From contig NC_063061.1 of the NCBI RefSeq assembly GCF_018812025.1, positions 38,085,366 through 38,149,365 on the forward strand: a stretch of 64,000 nt of DNA, in the 5' to 3' direction. The notes under the pieces were generated by a model. The model did not search any database. It was given only the letters and a program-made list of their open reading frames with translations, and was not told the origin of the DNA. This document shows positions 9,701 to 23,170 of the stretch, piece by piece. The DNA is from Megalobrama amblycephala (Eukaryota > Chordata > Actinopteri > Cypriniformes > Xenocyprididae). How positions within the stretch are numbered: position 1 is the stretch's first letter; the number at the start of each line of letters is the position of its first letter. Position numbers and translations under genes: made by a program.

Positions 9701-11841
9701 TGGGAGATTAGCATTCACCATACAAACAAAATGTTTAGCATAACTACAAAAAAAATGCTGTCATGCAGGCTGGGCCGCATTAATACACAGGCTTACCTGG
9801 GCTTAAAGGGAATCCCTGGTGTTAAGACTTGTATGGCTTAATATAACGTAAATGATGTCTCTTCCTGAAATATGTAGTAGAAAACCCATGAAAGATTTAC
9901 GTTTTTAAAAAAAAAATCCATGACGTATTTGGACCGATTTGGACAATGGGCGGCACCATTTTGTTTAGGTGCACAGTGCGTTCAATGTCGTTGACGTCAA
10001 ATGGTTTCATTCACTGAGCTACTGACACTGTCCTATTACTATTTTTACCGCAACACAACTCGGAATATAATATACAATGCCACATTCTGCAGCTTGTGGT
10101 TGTAATTTTCAACCATCTTCAGAACACAAATTAAGATATTTTTGTTGAAATCCGATGGCTCCGTGAGGCCTGCATAGCATGGCATTTCCTCTCTCAAGAT
10201 CCATTAATGTACTAAAAACATAATTAAATCAGTTCATGTGAGTACAGTGGTTCAATATTAATATTATAAAGTGATGAGAATATTTTTGGTGCGCCAAAAA
10301 ACAAAATAACTTATGTTAATAAAGTGATGGCCGATTTCAAAACACTGTACTTATGCACTATGTACTCATCCATGTAGTGCGTGAATTGTATAAGGTTATT
10401 TTGTCATTTAACAAAGGAGTCTACCCTCTCCCCCTCCAATACGTAATTAAAGCTGCGACAGTTGAGTGCATGAAGTGTCCAACATTCCACATTTCGTTTT
10501 TTCCGTTATTTTTTTTACTGCATCATCCGGGTATTTAAAGTGTACTTTTTCTTTTTGGAATTTTCAGTGTGAACGCACAAATTACTTACATTATTTATAC
10601 TTATGCACTATTCTATGACGTTTTTAAGTACGCAAATTGGGATGCACCTACTGCTTCATGAAGCTTCGAAGCGTTATGAATCAGAGTTTCGAATCAGCTG
10701 TTCAGAGCGCCAAAGTCACATGATTTCAGCAGTCTGGCGTTTTAAACACGCGATCCAAATCATGATTTGACACAAAAGATTCATAACGCTCCAAAGCTTC
10801 ATGATGCAGTGTTTTGAAATCGGCCATCACTATATAATAGGGCTGGGTAAAAAATAATGATTTCTCGATTTTAATCAATTCTCATTTTTTACGAACTGAT
10901 ATTGTTTCTTAAATCCCAAGAAACGATTAGTCTAGTCTGTTTTCAGTTGATGAATGAGCAGTACATGTAGCGCCTCCCATCCAATAAATCACAATAATCT
11001 TTGTGCTTTGTTACTTTTGATATGAAGCAAAGTCTCAGATTTCAAATGACGTCCATCTTATTATGAGATTCAAAAAAGAAATACCGTTTTGGTGAACTTT
11101 TGGCTGTTTAATGTGGCGTGACAGATCGCTTTAGCACCTCAGTTAAAGAGAAGCGGCAGCACGAGCGCATGTGATCATCCTCTCCTCCGCTTTAATACCA
11201 GTTACAGCGCAAAATAAACATGCATGAACATCTGAAGGTATGTTAAAAGATACAGTACAACTTACTGAAATCCGTATCATGTCAGAAAGACGTCAATAAA
11301 ACAGCTTGTAAACAATGTCACATAACGTCACATTTACCTCAGAAAAACATCTTCATAAACTCATTAGTCAGCTAGAAAAGTAAACTCTAGAAAGCAACAT
11401 TCTGATAAATATAGCTATGCACCGTTACATATTCATTATTTTAATGTTTTTCAATATTTAATGCATGTTTGAATAAATCAGTTATGACAGCTGCAATTTA
11501 AATGTTTATATTTCAAAATAACGAATTGGAGTAGAAATATGATTGTAATTCTAGCTAGCCTCTGTTTTGTTTGACAACACTTTGAACGTCAACAGGAAGT
11601 TACTCCACCCAGGATCGCTTAGAGCACCTTTAATTTTTGTTCTGAAGATTTACGAAGGTCTTACGGGTGTGGAACGACATGAGGGTTAGTAATTAATGAC
11701 ATTATTTTCATTTTTGGGTGAACTAACCCTTTAAGTGCATTATCCTATCTTAACTATGGATAGGAAACGGGTAACCTATTACAGAAGCATCCTCGACAAA
11801 AAAAAAAAATCCTTAAAGCTGTCTTACTTTGACAACCCCAT
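9701..11841 (+). repeat. First copy of a 2,141-bp tandem duplication
   Basis: This block is repeated immediately at 11842-13982 with an offset of exactly 2,141 bp. Only two substitutions were noticed by eye (around 10878 and 10971 here). The content is dispersed-repeat material, including the right half of a foldback element (about 11636-11735). The open frame at 10353-10538 recurs unchanged in the second copy and is not a credible gene. Confidence 0.93.
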
Positions 11842-13982
11842 TGGGAGATTAGCATTCACCATACAAACAAAATGTTTAGCATAACTACAAAAAAAATGCT
11901 GTCATGCAGGCTGGGCCGCATTAATACACAGGCTTACCTGGGCTTAAAGGGAATCCCTGGTGTTAAGACTTGTATGGCTTAATATAACGTAAATGATGTC
12001 TCTTCCTGAAATATGTAGTAGAAAACCCATGAAAGATTTACGTTTTTAAAAAAAAAATCCATGACGTATTTGGACCGATTTGGACAATGGGCGGCACCAT
12101 TTTGTTTAGGTGCACAGTGCGTTCAATGTCGTTGACGTCAAATGGTTTCATTCACTGAGCTACTGACACTGTCCTATTACTATTTTTACCGCAACACAAC
12201 TCGGAATATAATATACAATGCCACATTCTGCAGCTTGTGGTTGTAATTTTCAACCATCTTCAGAACACAAATTAAGATATTTTTGTTGAAATCCGATGGC
12301 TCCGTGAGGCCTGCATAGCATGGCATTTCCTCTCTCAAGATCCATTAATGTACTAAAAACATAATTAAATCAGTTCATGTGAGTACAGTGGTTCAATATT
12401 AATATTATAAAGTGATGAGAATATTTTTGGTGCGCCAAAAAACAAAATAACTTATGTTAATAAAGTGATGGCCGATTTCAAAACACTGTACTTATGCACT
12501 ATGTACTCATCCATGTAGTGCGTGAATTGTATAAGGTTATTTTGTCATTTAACAAAGGAGTCTACCCTCTCCCCCTCCAATACGTAATTAAAGCTGCGAC
12601 AGTTGAGTGCATGAAGTGTCCAACATTCCACATTTCGTTTTTTCCGTTATTTTTTTTACTGCATCATCCGGGTATTTAAAGTGTACTTTTTCTTTTTGGA
12701 ATTTTCAGTGTGAACGCACAAATTACTTACATTATTTATACTTATGCACTATTCTATGACGTTTTTAAGTACGCAAATTGGGATGCACCTACTGCTTCAT
12801 GAAGCTTCGAAGCGTTATGAATCAGAGTTTCGAATCAGCTGTTCAGAGCGCCAAAGTCACATGATTTCAGCAGTCTGGCGTTTTAAACACGCGATCCAAA
12901 TCATGATTTGACACAAAAGATTCATAACGCTCCAAAGCTTCATGATGCAGTGTTTTGAAATCGGCCATCACTATATAATAGGGCTGGGTAAAAAATAATG
13001 ATTTCTCGATTTTAATCGATTCTCATTTTTTACGAACTGATATTGTTTCTTAAATCCCAAGAAACGATTAGTCTAGTCTGTTTTCAGTTGATGAATGAGC
13101 AGTACATGTAGCTCCTCCCATCCAATAAATCACAATAATCTTTGTGCTTTGTTACTTTTGATATGAAGCAAAGTCTCAGATTTCAAATGACGTCCATCTT
13201 ATTATGAGATTCAAAAAAGAAATACCGTTTTGGTGAACTTTTGGCTGTTTAATGTGGCGTGACAGATCGCTTTAGCACCTCAGTTAAAGAGAAGCGGCAG
13301 CACGAGCGCATGTGATCATCCTCTCCTCCGCTTTAATACCAGTTACAGCGCAAAATAAACATGCATGAACATCTGAAGGTATGTTAAAAGATACAGTACA
13401 ACTTACTGAAATCCGTATCATGTCAGAAAGACGTCAATAAAACAGCTTGTAAACAATGTCACATAACGTCACATTTACCTCAGAAAAACATCTTCATAAA
13501 CTCATTAGTCAGCTAGAAAAGTAAACTCTAGAAAGCAACATTCTGATAAATATAGCTATGCACCGTTACATATTCATTATTTTAATGTTTTTCAATATTT
13601 AATGCATGTTTGAATAAATCAGTTATGACAGCTGCAATTTAAATGTTTATATTTCAAAATAACGAATTGGAGTAGAAATATGATTGTAATTCTAGCTAGC
13701 CTCTGTTTTGTTTGACAACACTTTGAACGTCAACAGGAAGTTACTCCACCCAGGATCGCTTAGAGCACCTTTAATTTTTGTTCTGAAGATTTACGAAGGT
13801 CTTACGGGTGTGGAACGACATGAGGGTTAGTAATTAATGACATTATTTTCATTTTTGGGTGAACTAACCCTTTAAGTGCATTATCCTATCTTAACTATGG
13901 ATAGGAAACGGGTAACCTATTACAGAAGCATCCTCGACAAAAAAAAAAAATCCTTAAAGCTGTCTTACTTTGACAACCCCAT
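11842..13982 (+). repeat. Second copy of the 2,141-bp tandem duplication
   Basis: Head-to-tail copy of 9701-11841. Both junctions fall in the short shared sequence ttgg, which fits unequal exchange or replication slippage at microhomology. The near identity suggests a recent event or an assembly artefact. Confidence 0.93.
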
Positions 13983-15144
13983 TGGTGTTCTTTTTTTTTT
14001 AAATCCAACGGTACGGATGATCGTACAAAAGGCTTTTTCGAAAATGGCGTTACATTTATTAATTATACAAGACAAATAGCCGTAACATTTGATGCATTAC
14101 GAGAAACGGCAGACACAGACAGCAGACACATTTTCGGCAACTTTTGCCCACTCTTTTTCCTTATGTTCGTGTGTGAGCGAAGGTGAAAACTTGCCGAATA
14201 AAACAGGCTTTACCTTTTCAACGGAGCTTATCAAAATTTCAATCTCTGCCGCACTGAATTTAAAAGCGCGCCATTGTTTCACCATATTGATTTTAAGTTT
14301 ACCTCAGGATCAGTTTGCGCTTGTCATTGGTTGCTTGGTAACAGACCTGACAGATTACCTGAGTTGATTACCGAACTCGATGTAGCGGTTTAAGATTTCC
14401 TAAATACAGATGAGATTTTGTAAGATAGGAATAGAATCCTAAATTAAGTTAAAGGGATAGTTCACCCAAAAATGAAAATTCTGTCAGTAATTACTCACCC
14501 TCATGTTGATACAACCATGTAAGTCTTTCTTTCATCTTCGGATCACAAATTAGTATTTTTGTGATTAAATATGAGCGGTGGAATACTCCTCCATTGGCTT
14601 TAAGGGGGCCCAAACTTGTCCGTCCAGAAAGTCAGTGAAGAAAATGTTTAAATAGTCCATGCCACTACAGTGGCTCAACCGTACGTTTCTCAAGCGACGA
14701 TAATACTTTTCGTGCGAAAAAAAACAAACAAAAGAATGACTTTATTCAACTATTCATTTTCTCTCTTGTAGGCCTCTGACGTTAGTTCACGAGAGCTCCA
14801 TGACGCATGCGCGAGAACTAAACTGACGACGGTCTTCTTCTACTACTACTTGTTAGTAATCACTAAAATATTAATTTGTGATCCGAAGATGAAAGAAAGA
14901 CTTACATGGTTGTATCAACATGAGGGTGAGTAATTACTGACAGAATTTTCATTTTTGGGTGAACTATCCCTTTAAGATTTGCTTCTGTAATACTAATTTG
15001 TGAAAAATCCTAAATTAACTATCATATCTTAAGTTAAGACCTAAGATAGAAATTGTAGCCTATGTAATACGCCAGCTAGCCTCTAGTTACCATGGCAACA
15101 AAGACAAACCAGCAAGAAAATACATTTTAAAAAGCAGTTGCAAA
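13983..15144. other. Intergenic repeats upstream of TRIM-B
   Basis: No gene is supported. The open frames near 13876-14367 have no recognisable domain. The main recognisable content is the foldback element at 14449-14975. Confidence 0.5.
14449..14975. mobile_element. Foldback MITE with about 104-bp inverted arms
   Basis: The left arm (14449-14552) starts TTAAAGGGATAGTTCACC; the right arm (14872-14975) is its near-perfect complement. There is no coding capacity. Half-copies of related elements lie at about 11636-11735, 13777-13876, 38880-38972 and 45508-45800. Confidence 0.85.
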
Positions 15145-16394
15145 CAGGGGCGCCGTTGGCACGGGGGACAGGGGGGTCAGGACCCCCGCAGTTTTTAAAA
15201 GATAGAAGTCGACCCCCGTACTTTTGATAAGGGCTGCTTCAATTAGTCACACTATATCATTTTTTAGCTTAGGATATTTTCTTTCAAATGAGACCATTTT
15301 CACGTTTCTGTAAGCGATCCGTTCTCTCGAACGGAGAAACACGCGATCTCCAAACCATCGATCAAAGCATGCTAACGTTTTAGGACAGGTCGATGGTATA
15401 TAAATCATGACCGAACGTTAGCGTTTGTCAATCAAGCCAAACCGTCCATTCAGAAACGAGAAATTTGACACTTTAAGGTAAGGAGGCTGATCTCTCAGGT
15501 TGACGCGCGAGCTGGCTTGACTGAAGTTTTCGTGAGGATTTATAGTTTATGGACTGTTTTGATTGCGGTAATTACATCTTGAAAGGCAAAAGCATTGATG
15601 GCATCTATAAAAGAGATATCTGAAATAGAAACGAAAGTGATATTGCCTCATCCAGTGGAGCACGCACGAGAGGAGATCTGTGCGTTTAACTGTTATGTGT
15701 ATACTGTAATACTTAAAGCAGAACTAAGTAACTTTTTTTTACCTTCATAAATAGTTTTCTAAGTCCTTACGATGGTTAATTGACTTGTAGTGGTGTGTTT
15801 GAGGCGAGCACTAACCCACTCTGGCACGTCTACGCCAGAATACAGCACTTGCAGGTTAAGCTGCACCGACCCGAAACAATCTCGCCTCGTGTTCACGTTC
15901 ACGCGAGAGTGACAAAATGCTTTACTGTAATTCAAAAACAATGTATATATTATGACTTTATAAGACAATTTCGAAAATTACCCACCTCCATCGAGTGTAC
16001 TGTATTTGCAAATTACCCACCTCCTCTTTCTTGTACTGTATTTGCAAAACTACTGCGCTTGGAGTATTTACGACAGTGTGATTCACTAAAGGAAACTGTA
16101 GGGGGAGCTTCGCAAATCTTACTGAGTTCCGCTTTAATTTACAATGCTTATCAGTGGCGTGCACTTTGATCGTGAAAGTGAAAGTGCCTTTTGCGGTCGC
16201 ATCGCGCTGCTCCCATGTTCCCGATGTGAACGTGAGCTCCAGTCCATTACAATTTAGAGCGGTTAAGGCCCGGGTATACTTCATTTCCCGCGTTTCGTTC
16301 AGTCTCGCGCGAGCCTTTCAGAGAAACTCCTTTGCCCATGAGCCCAGAAAGCAGTTTGGTCCCCCTCACTTTGAAAATGTCTCCTGCGCCCCTG
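15145..16394. mobile_element. Non-autonomous hAT-like transposon with 8-bp target duplication
   Basis: The ends are CAGGGGCGC and its complement GCGCCCCTG. Flanks are GTTGCAAA (15137-15144) and GTTGCAGA (16395-16402), an 8-bp target duplication with one mismatch, typical of hAT transposons. Internal open frames (for example 15780-16169) show no transposase motifs. Confidence 0.72.
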
Positions 16395-16651
16395 GTTGCA
16401 GATGTTGGGCTATACATACTCATCTTTTCAATAATAAAATGTGCAACACTTTACGTTATACTATCAAATTATATGTAATATCTAATTAATTTAACTTACA
16501 GTGCGTTTTCATTGACATTTCAGGATTTCGGGGCAAGCGAGCTCCCGAACATAATGCATGATGGGATACGCTAAAATTTAAAATTAAAATTTTAATTTAA
16601 GCCTCGAATACCGTTTTAAAGCAAGTGTGGGTAGGTATTTGGACAAGACAT

Positions 16652-17283
16652 AGTGGTGCGTTCCAAACAGCATATACCGTCCTCCAAAGGGCACTTCGGA
16701 GTTTAAAATAATCATGGCCGCCATACTGAAGGGTCATTCCAAACCGAAGTGCTCAAAACTGGCCACTTTAAAGGGCCCTTCGAAATGAAGAATTTCGAAG
16801 GGTATGACTGATGGACACTTCGGGACCCCATGATCCTTTGCACAGGGAAGTTGTTTGATGTCAAAGTACATGGTTCGGAGTTCGATTTTTACCTATAAAT
16901 GTATGTATAGTATTTTTCTATTACTGTAATATTTATACGAGTTAGATTTGGCACATTATTATGGTCAAGACGACATTGTACTTAAGCAAAAATACTTTAC
17001 AGCTCCATTTATCAGTCCATTCAAATGTTTCAAATACATAGACACAATATAGCCTACAATATGGTGCGATAAACAAAAAATAAATAAACAAATTAACGTT
17101 AAACAAAGGGCGCAGCTTGCACAATCTACTCCTCTTTGATTGTCTCGTTAAGATGAAGCAGAAGTGCCTTCCATAAAAAAAAGTGTTTTTTTGACCCCTA
17201 CACTCTTCATCCCTCCGAAGCTCTCTCTTCAACCCTTTGAAGGGATTAGGGCATAGGGATGAGCTCTTCTGAATGGAACGCAG
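16652..17283. mobile_element. MITE upstream of TRIM-B, shared with TRIM-D
   Basis: The inverted ends are about GTGGTGCGTTCCAAACAG and, on the complement of the right end, CTGCGTTCCATTCAGAAGA. The right part (from about 16890) is also present before TRIM-D (33122-33815), so it was in place before that block was duplicated. Confidence 0.6.
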
Positions 17284-17434
17284 GGCCAGCCTCCCTTATT
17301 TGACACACCCACTTCAGGTCTTCAGGTCAGTCTCTCTCTATAATGAGCTGATGAGTTGAATCAGGTGTGTTGGATGAGCATACAAAATGTGTAGTGCTGG
17401 TTTGAAAACCCCCTGGCCTATCCTAACTTTAACT

Positions 17435-17446
17435 AAAAGTGAAATT
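17435..17446 (+). promoter_or_regulatory. ISRE-like element of TRIM-B
   Basis: AAAAGTGAAATT differs from the GAAANNGAAACT core at the first and eleventh bases. It ends 48 bases before the ATG. It is the same motif seen before the other copies, so its position supports relevance despite the mismatches. Confidence 0.45.
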
Positions 17447-17451
17447 TAAAG

Positions 17452-17475
17452 ATGGACTTTGAGATTCATTTCTAA
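17452..17475 (+). promoter_or_regulatory. Upstream ORF MDFEIHF before TRIM-B
   Basis: A seven-codon ORF plus stop lies between the ISRE-like motif and the main ATG. It is intact and identical in protein in TRIM-D (33983-34006) and in the pseudogene TRIM-F (53663-53686). If transcribed it could lower translation of the main frame. Confidence 0.4.
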
Positions 17476-17494
17476 GTTGTTGTTTTTTTTTTAA

Positions 17495-20177
17495 ATGGCG
17501 TCTAGATCATTTTCTGAGGAGGATTTATCTTGTCCGGTTTGCTGTGACATTTTTATAAATCCTGTTCTCCTGCCATGTAGCCACAGTGTTTGTTCAGTCT
17601 GTATTCAGAGGTTTTGGAACAATAAAAGATTTAAAGAGTGTCCGGTTTGCCGAGGAAGATCTTCAAATGATTGTCCTCCGTTGAATCTGGCTTTGAGGAA
17701 CCTGTGCGAGAGTTTCCTACAGGAGAAAAGATCTTCATCTGGAGATGAAACGGTCTGCAGTGTTCACAATGATAAACTCAAACTCTTCTGTCTGGATGAT
17801 CAACAGCCCGTGTGTTTGGTGTGTCGAGACTCCAGAAAACACTCCAAACACAGATTCTGTCCCATCGATGAAGCTGCGATGGACAATAAGGTCAGATAAA
17901 TGGTGTTCAAAACATTTTATTAAATCATCAAATATCAATAATAATAATAAAAAAATGTTGTTTTTTACTAACAGGAACAATGCAGACTTTAAAAAAAAAA
18001 AAAAAAAAAAAAAAATCAGTTAAAGGATTTGAGATCATAAAGATCATATATCGGATAAACCAAAGAGCAAAATTTGCTAAATTTGTCTCTTTAATTTAAT
18101 ACTTGTTTCCTGAAAATCCATTATCAGATTGTAAAATATGTAAAACTGCTAATTTTATGCTAGTAAATGTTTACATTTGAAATTGTATTGTATCGGTGAA
18201 GTATATTTTAAGTATACTCAGAATTAATAAATAAATAAATAACTGTGGTTTTAAGATATTTGCTATGGAGGCTTATGGGTAGCAATATTCAATTTGAAAT
18301 GTAATATGCAAAATGGCAATGCATTTCTGTATTTAAATTTACATTTTCCATACCATATGCAACGTTTGGAGCAAAATAATTAATTTGCTATTTCCTACTA
18401 ATATTCAATTTAAACATATTTTAATGTTTTGTAAGTTGCAAAATTAAAAATGTGACAAAGAAAAATATCACGTCGCAATATTGGAAATTCTTCGGTTTTA
18501 AACCAGTCAGTGGATATCACACAAGCAATGTGCAAACTTTTCGCGGGAGTTATAAGAAGTTTCAAACCCCATTCATTTGTTCATTATATAGGCCTAAAGA
18601 GCGAAAAGTAAAAACTGACAAGCTTTCGGCGCATATCTCGGAGACAACGAGAGAGAAAATCCCACTAAATGTATTTTATTTTATTAATATTTGTCTTGTG
18701 GCCCATAGTGAAAAAATAAGTATTTCGTATTAAACAAGTTATTTTTTTCAAACTGCTCTTAACTTTCATTGATGACTTGCAGTGTTCAGACATAGGCTAT
18801 TAGGCTGACTGTTAATTTTTAATTATAGGCCTATGATTCATTGTATCCTATAATCGAGCTGTTTTTAAATAATTTTCAACAATCTTTTTTTATTACACGG
18901 CTCTGTGGAATACTTGATTCTGATTGGTCAATCGCGCCATGCAGCGGTATGTTATGTATCGTCAGCTTTGGCTTTACATCGCATGCCATCTACTCGTACA
19001 GTGTGAGGTTACCTTGCTGAAATCGCGCAGTATATGCCCAGCTTAAATTTTCTGATGCTTGCTTTTAATATTTAAGTTTAGTGCATCATCAGATTAAGTA
19101 GTACAAGTGTTTTGAATTATGGTGCATCTGTCAGCATAAATGCATACCCTGCACACTGTCTGCACTATATTAAATGGAGGCAAAAACCCAAAAATAAAAA
19201 CAAATTCAGCAAGATACTATTTTTGTTCTCTTTCAGGAGATACTCAAAGCTTCATTGGAAGACTTACAGGAGGAACTGAGAATATCTGTGAATCACGGAC
19301 AGTATCTGTGTGAAACTGCTGAAGATATTAAGGTTTGAAATAATGTTTTTAATGCAATTCTGGAAGTGTAGATACTGATGTAGATCTAGATTTGCCAATA
19401 TTTTTGTCTTTTATTTCAGTTTCATGCTCACTACACAGAGACGCTGATTAAACAGGAGTTTGAGAAACTTCACCAGTTTCTACGCAACGAAGAAGCGTTC
19501 AGAATAACAGCGGTGAGAGAGGAAGAAGAGCAGAGGAATCAGATGATGGAGGAGAAGATAGAGGAGACGACGAAACAGATTTCATCTCTCACAAACATAA
19601 TCAGAGACATAGAGCAGCAGATGAAGGCTGAAGATGTTTCATTCCTGCAGGTGTTCATTGAATCTTCATTATTCTCAATATGAATGTCAATTTCTGAGAT
19701 TTAAGCCAAACTCAGTTTTGCTGAATAATTTTTTCTTTTTTTCTTTCAGAACTTCAAGGCCACATTGCAAAGGTCTGTGTCATGTCTGTTTCTCTCTGTC
19801 CTTCTGAACTCAATCCATCATCATCATCATCATCATCATCTCTGACTCTTGAATGTTGTTTCAGAGCCCAGTACAGCCTTCCAGATCCAGTCCTCAGTCC
19901 AAGTGTGATGATCACTTTCACAGATCACCTGACCAACCTGAAGCTCAGTGTCTTACAGAAGATGCAGGACAATGCTGGTGAAAGTGAGTATGACAGAATG
20001 CAACAATGATTTCAGTGTTATTTGTCTTAATGTATGTGTATCTGTTCTCTCTCTTCAGCTTCAGACTTCAGCATTAATAATTCTTGTTCCCTATTTGATG
20101 AATGGCATCTTGGCACTGGCCCTGTGAATCATCTCACCACCTCCCATGAGAGAGACAAAAATGAAGGCCGAGTTTGA
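17495..20177 (+). CDS. TRIM-B: RING/B-box/coiled-coil TRIM protein with a short unique tail
   Basis: Exons 17495-17890, 19237-19332, 19420-19650, 19750-19772, 19865-19983 and 20059-20177 join in frame to 327 residues. The RING keeps Cys13/16/28, His30 and Cys33/36/49/52; B-box2 keeps Cys88, His91, Cys99, Asp102, Cys107, Cys110, His116 and His119. Residues about 133-288 form the coiled coil. The last exon contributes only 39 residues ([16 protein letters not shown]... to ...KNEGRV) where a B30.2 domain would usually be. It is the plainest copy and probably shows the tail before any repeat expansion. Predicted role: ubiquitin E3 ligase or a regulator that dimerises with related TRIMs. An ISRE-like motif and a short upstream ORF precede it. 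TRIM-D is its broken paralogue. Confidence 0.82.
17891..19236. other. Intron 1 of TRIM-B
   Basis: It opens with the weak donor GTCAGATAA. It contains a poly-A tract (about 17989-18015) and sequence conserved with introns of TRIM-A, D and G. No extra exon is seen. Confidence 0.6.
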
Positions 20178-20313
20178 AAATCATAAGATCCAGTTGTCAG
20201 AAAATGGAATGTTGAAATGTCATCAATTTTTGGTACATGATCAGTTTTTCTTTTTTTTTAAGGGTGAAGACAAACGGGTAGCCAATATAAACATGAAAAA
20301 TCAATGCTGAAAT

Positions 20314-20319
20314 AATAAA
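20314..20319 (+). terminator. Candidate polyadenylation signal of TRIM-B
   Basis: AATAAA lies 137 bases after the stop codon. The same 'gaaataataaatattt' context is kept downstream of the TRIM-D remnant (about 38547). Confidence 0.5.
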
Positions 20320-21267
20320 TATTTTGACAAAGAGGAACAAAGTTTCTTTTTTTTAAGCTGAAACATTTTTACAAACTTGCATAGAAAATGAGCACTTGCT
20401 TGTGGATATGATATTTAGCCTCAATAAAACAAAATGTACAACATCAGAGAAGGGTGAATTTAAATCACACTTTAAAAAATAGGACATCTTGTTGTGGATA
20501 AAATTGTCTACATTTTAACTGACAACAATCACACCAAGATTTAGAAATAGCCTCACAGTAAAAGAACAGGTGATCAAGTGTTTCAGAAAAAACAACAAAA
20601 GCCACAAGGATTTACCTCCAAAATGAAATCGTTTCTATATAAAGTCTAACTGGGTAAATCTTAAACATTATTTTGTAATGAGTCTCCTTGATCTTTGGAG
20701 CAACAGCAATGGGTTTACAAATGTAAGTCTCTTACTGAGGTTTCAACATTTCCCAGAAAATAACACTAATAATCACCAGTGATATGTTTTAAGTTCTTTG
20801 TAAATAAGTTTATTATACTTTCTGTCTAAGAGGTCTACATTACATTTTTTTTTTTTTTTTTTTTTATAAAAAGAGGGACGAGAAACTACAGGTCTAGATA
20901 AAAGACCAGAAAAAACTGCTTTGGATTATTCTTAACAATCCAGTAAAAAAAGATGCTCTTTAAAGGTTCTTTACATGTAATAACAGTTCTGAATGCTGAC
21001 ATGGTTCTTTGTATTTAGGGTTCTTCTTTTCCCTCCTTTTTGTCTTTCAAATCTGTAACTGTCAAAGCCACATCATTACTCTGGAGGTCAGGTACAACTA
21101 CACAGACTGTCAACACACTCTCAACAGGTAAATCATTTCTTTTATTAAAATGTCTATAAATAACTGATTTCCTACCAATCATGTATTTTTCTCTTTTTAG
21201 TTTAATAGAACATGTCATTTTGAGCAGCTGTTCAGTAAAGGATACTCGTCTTCTCTTCTCTGCAAAG

Positions 21268-22956
21268 TACACTGTAAAATATTTGTCAAATTAACAATAA
21301 CCTACTGGATAATTGTTGGCAGTAATAGCTGTATTTCATACCACAGTAAAATTACCATTAAAAATAACAACAGTAGTTAAGCATACTGTAAAATAAAGTA
21401 CAGCATTATACTATTTTTATAGTTATTTTCAATAACACAAGTTATTGCTTCACATCAACAGCTTTATTTGGGTTTCATCTTTTACATTTCATTGCTGAAC
21501 TTTATTATAATATACACATAATATAATTCATAATATATTCAATATATTCTACACATAAATGAACAAAATGCAATTCTAGTCATACCAGTAAAATCACAGT
21601 AACACATTGTGCTATTGGAAAATAAATGTTGGAAATATAAAAATAAAAGTTCGAATTAGAAGCAGTGCAACAATAACCAGCGAATACATATTTTAACATG
21701 TTTAAAACCACATGCTGTAAAGAAGGTCATTGCGACGACTCTTCCCGCCTGTTTCGCGATCATGGTCCAGCCGGTCTGCCAGCGCCGCTGAGGGAGGAAA
21801 ATGCTAGTTAGAACGGCTTAACTGGGAAATACAAAACAAAAAGGCGATTACACGTGTTTTAAAATTGACCTACCAATTTCACGTAGTACCCACACAGCAG
21901 GAGACTCCTAGGTGGATCAGCATTCAAGTCGCCAAACCCGCGTGACTGTCACATTCGTTTTGGCGCCGCCCAGAGGATCAGCTTCGCCTCCTGGCGGCGC
22001 CGTAAATTTTACTGTCAATCAGCGGATCCTGAGCGGACCAATGTCGGATCCGCGGACGCGCACGCGCCAGTAACTGTTGTATCAATTTGCGGGTCCCAAA
22101 CGGACCCGCCGCGGAGGTAAGATTTTAATCGCGGATGCGGAGCGGATGCAGCGCGAAGCCAAGGCGAGTCCGCGGCCCGCCTTCGTTGCGGATCCGTCAC
22201 TGCGCGGAAGTGGACGCCGATACGGTCCGTTCGCGGATACGTTCCGGAAGCCGCGGAGTCCTTTTGCTGTGTGGGTAGGCTTTTTGTCTTTACAACGAGT
22301 CTTCCCGCCATTCTCACGATTGTCCAGCCGGTTTGCCAGCGCCACCATGGGAAGAAAATGCTAGTTAGTGCGAAATGTGAAACGAGCACCCGCTCCGGTG
22401 TTAGATATTTTGTTAACCCAAACGTATTTATACCTTGCAAATAACATTTGTATAAAACAAATAAGGCGACTACATGTTTTAAAGTATACTTACCAATTTC
22501 TACTCCTTTCATCTTCACAACACTGCGGGAGGAAGGCCAGAAAATGAACGCTATCTCGGATATTTTCACGGAAACGTATTAACTAAAACGTAGCTTTATA
22601 TGTTGCAAATAACATCAGAATAAAACATATATGACTAAAATGAAATGAAATAACCTACCTATAATCTTGTGGGCTTTCCTCTACGATGAGTCTGTCACAG
22701 AGCCCTTGGGTGTGTGGTTGTTTTCCGCGGTCATTTAGTACTGTATTTAGATTTACAGTTGGCTAATATTTCCCAGAATGCATTAATCTACAGTAACATA
22801 GCCTACTGTACACAGCTTATACAGTTTGAAACTGTTAAGAATACAGTAATAATGCTGTGTAAATGACAATCTACAGTAACTGTACTCAGATTCTACAGGG
22901 AATTGTTGAGAACACGATATATTACTGTGAAAACAACAGAAATAATTTACAGTGTA
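21268..22956. mobile_element. Non-autonomous DNA transposon with TACACTGTAAA ends
   Basis: The left end is TACACTGTAAAATATTTGT; the complement of the right end reads TACACTGTAAATTATTTCT. The interior is partly GC-rich (about 21960-22260). Parts of it (for example near 22290-22500) recur at about 50455-50640 and 63470-63640. The open frame on the minus strand at 22015-22569 has no recognisable domain. Confidence 0.6.
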
Positions 22957-22997
22957 GAAATATTGAATTAATGATCCATATTGTTAGATTTTTTTTT

Positions 22998-23170
22998 TTA
23001 TTACATTTACATTTACATTTACATTTATTCATTTGGCAGACGCTTTTATCCAAAGCGACTTACAAGTGAGGAATACAACAAGCGAGTCGTCATGACGAGG
23101 CAAATAGACAAGAAGTGCTCATAATACGAGTTATAGGCAGTGCTCAGATCATCCTAAGCTACAATAGAGA
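22998..23170. repeat. Dispersed teleost repeat with (ACATTT)n and ggcagacgcttttatcc motif
   Basis: A short run of ACATTT is followed by 'ttggcagacgcttttatcc' and 'aaagcgacttaca', a signature found very widely in fish genomes. I cannot assign its class from sequence alone. Confidence 0.5.

Noticed and set aside
10353..12679. Two identical 61-codon frames as a duplicated small gene
   Set aside because: They are identical only because the whole 2,141-bp block is duplicated; no domain, splice signal or coding bias is visible.
22015..22569. 184-codon minus-strand frame in a GC-rich stretch
   Set aside because: It lies inside a transposon, overlaps other frames of similar length and shows no recognisable motif. 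GC-rich sequence tends to lack stops.
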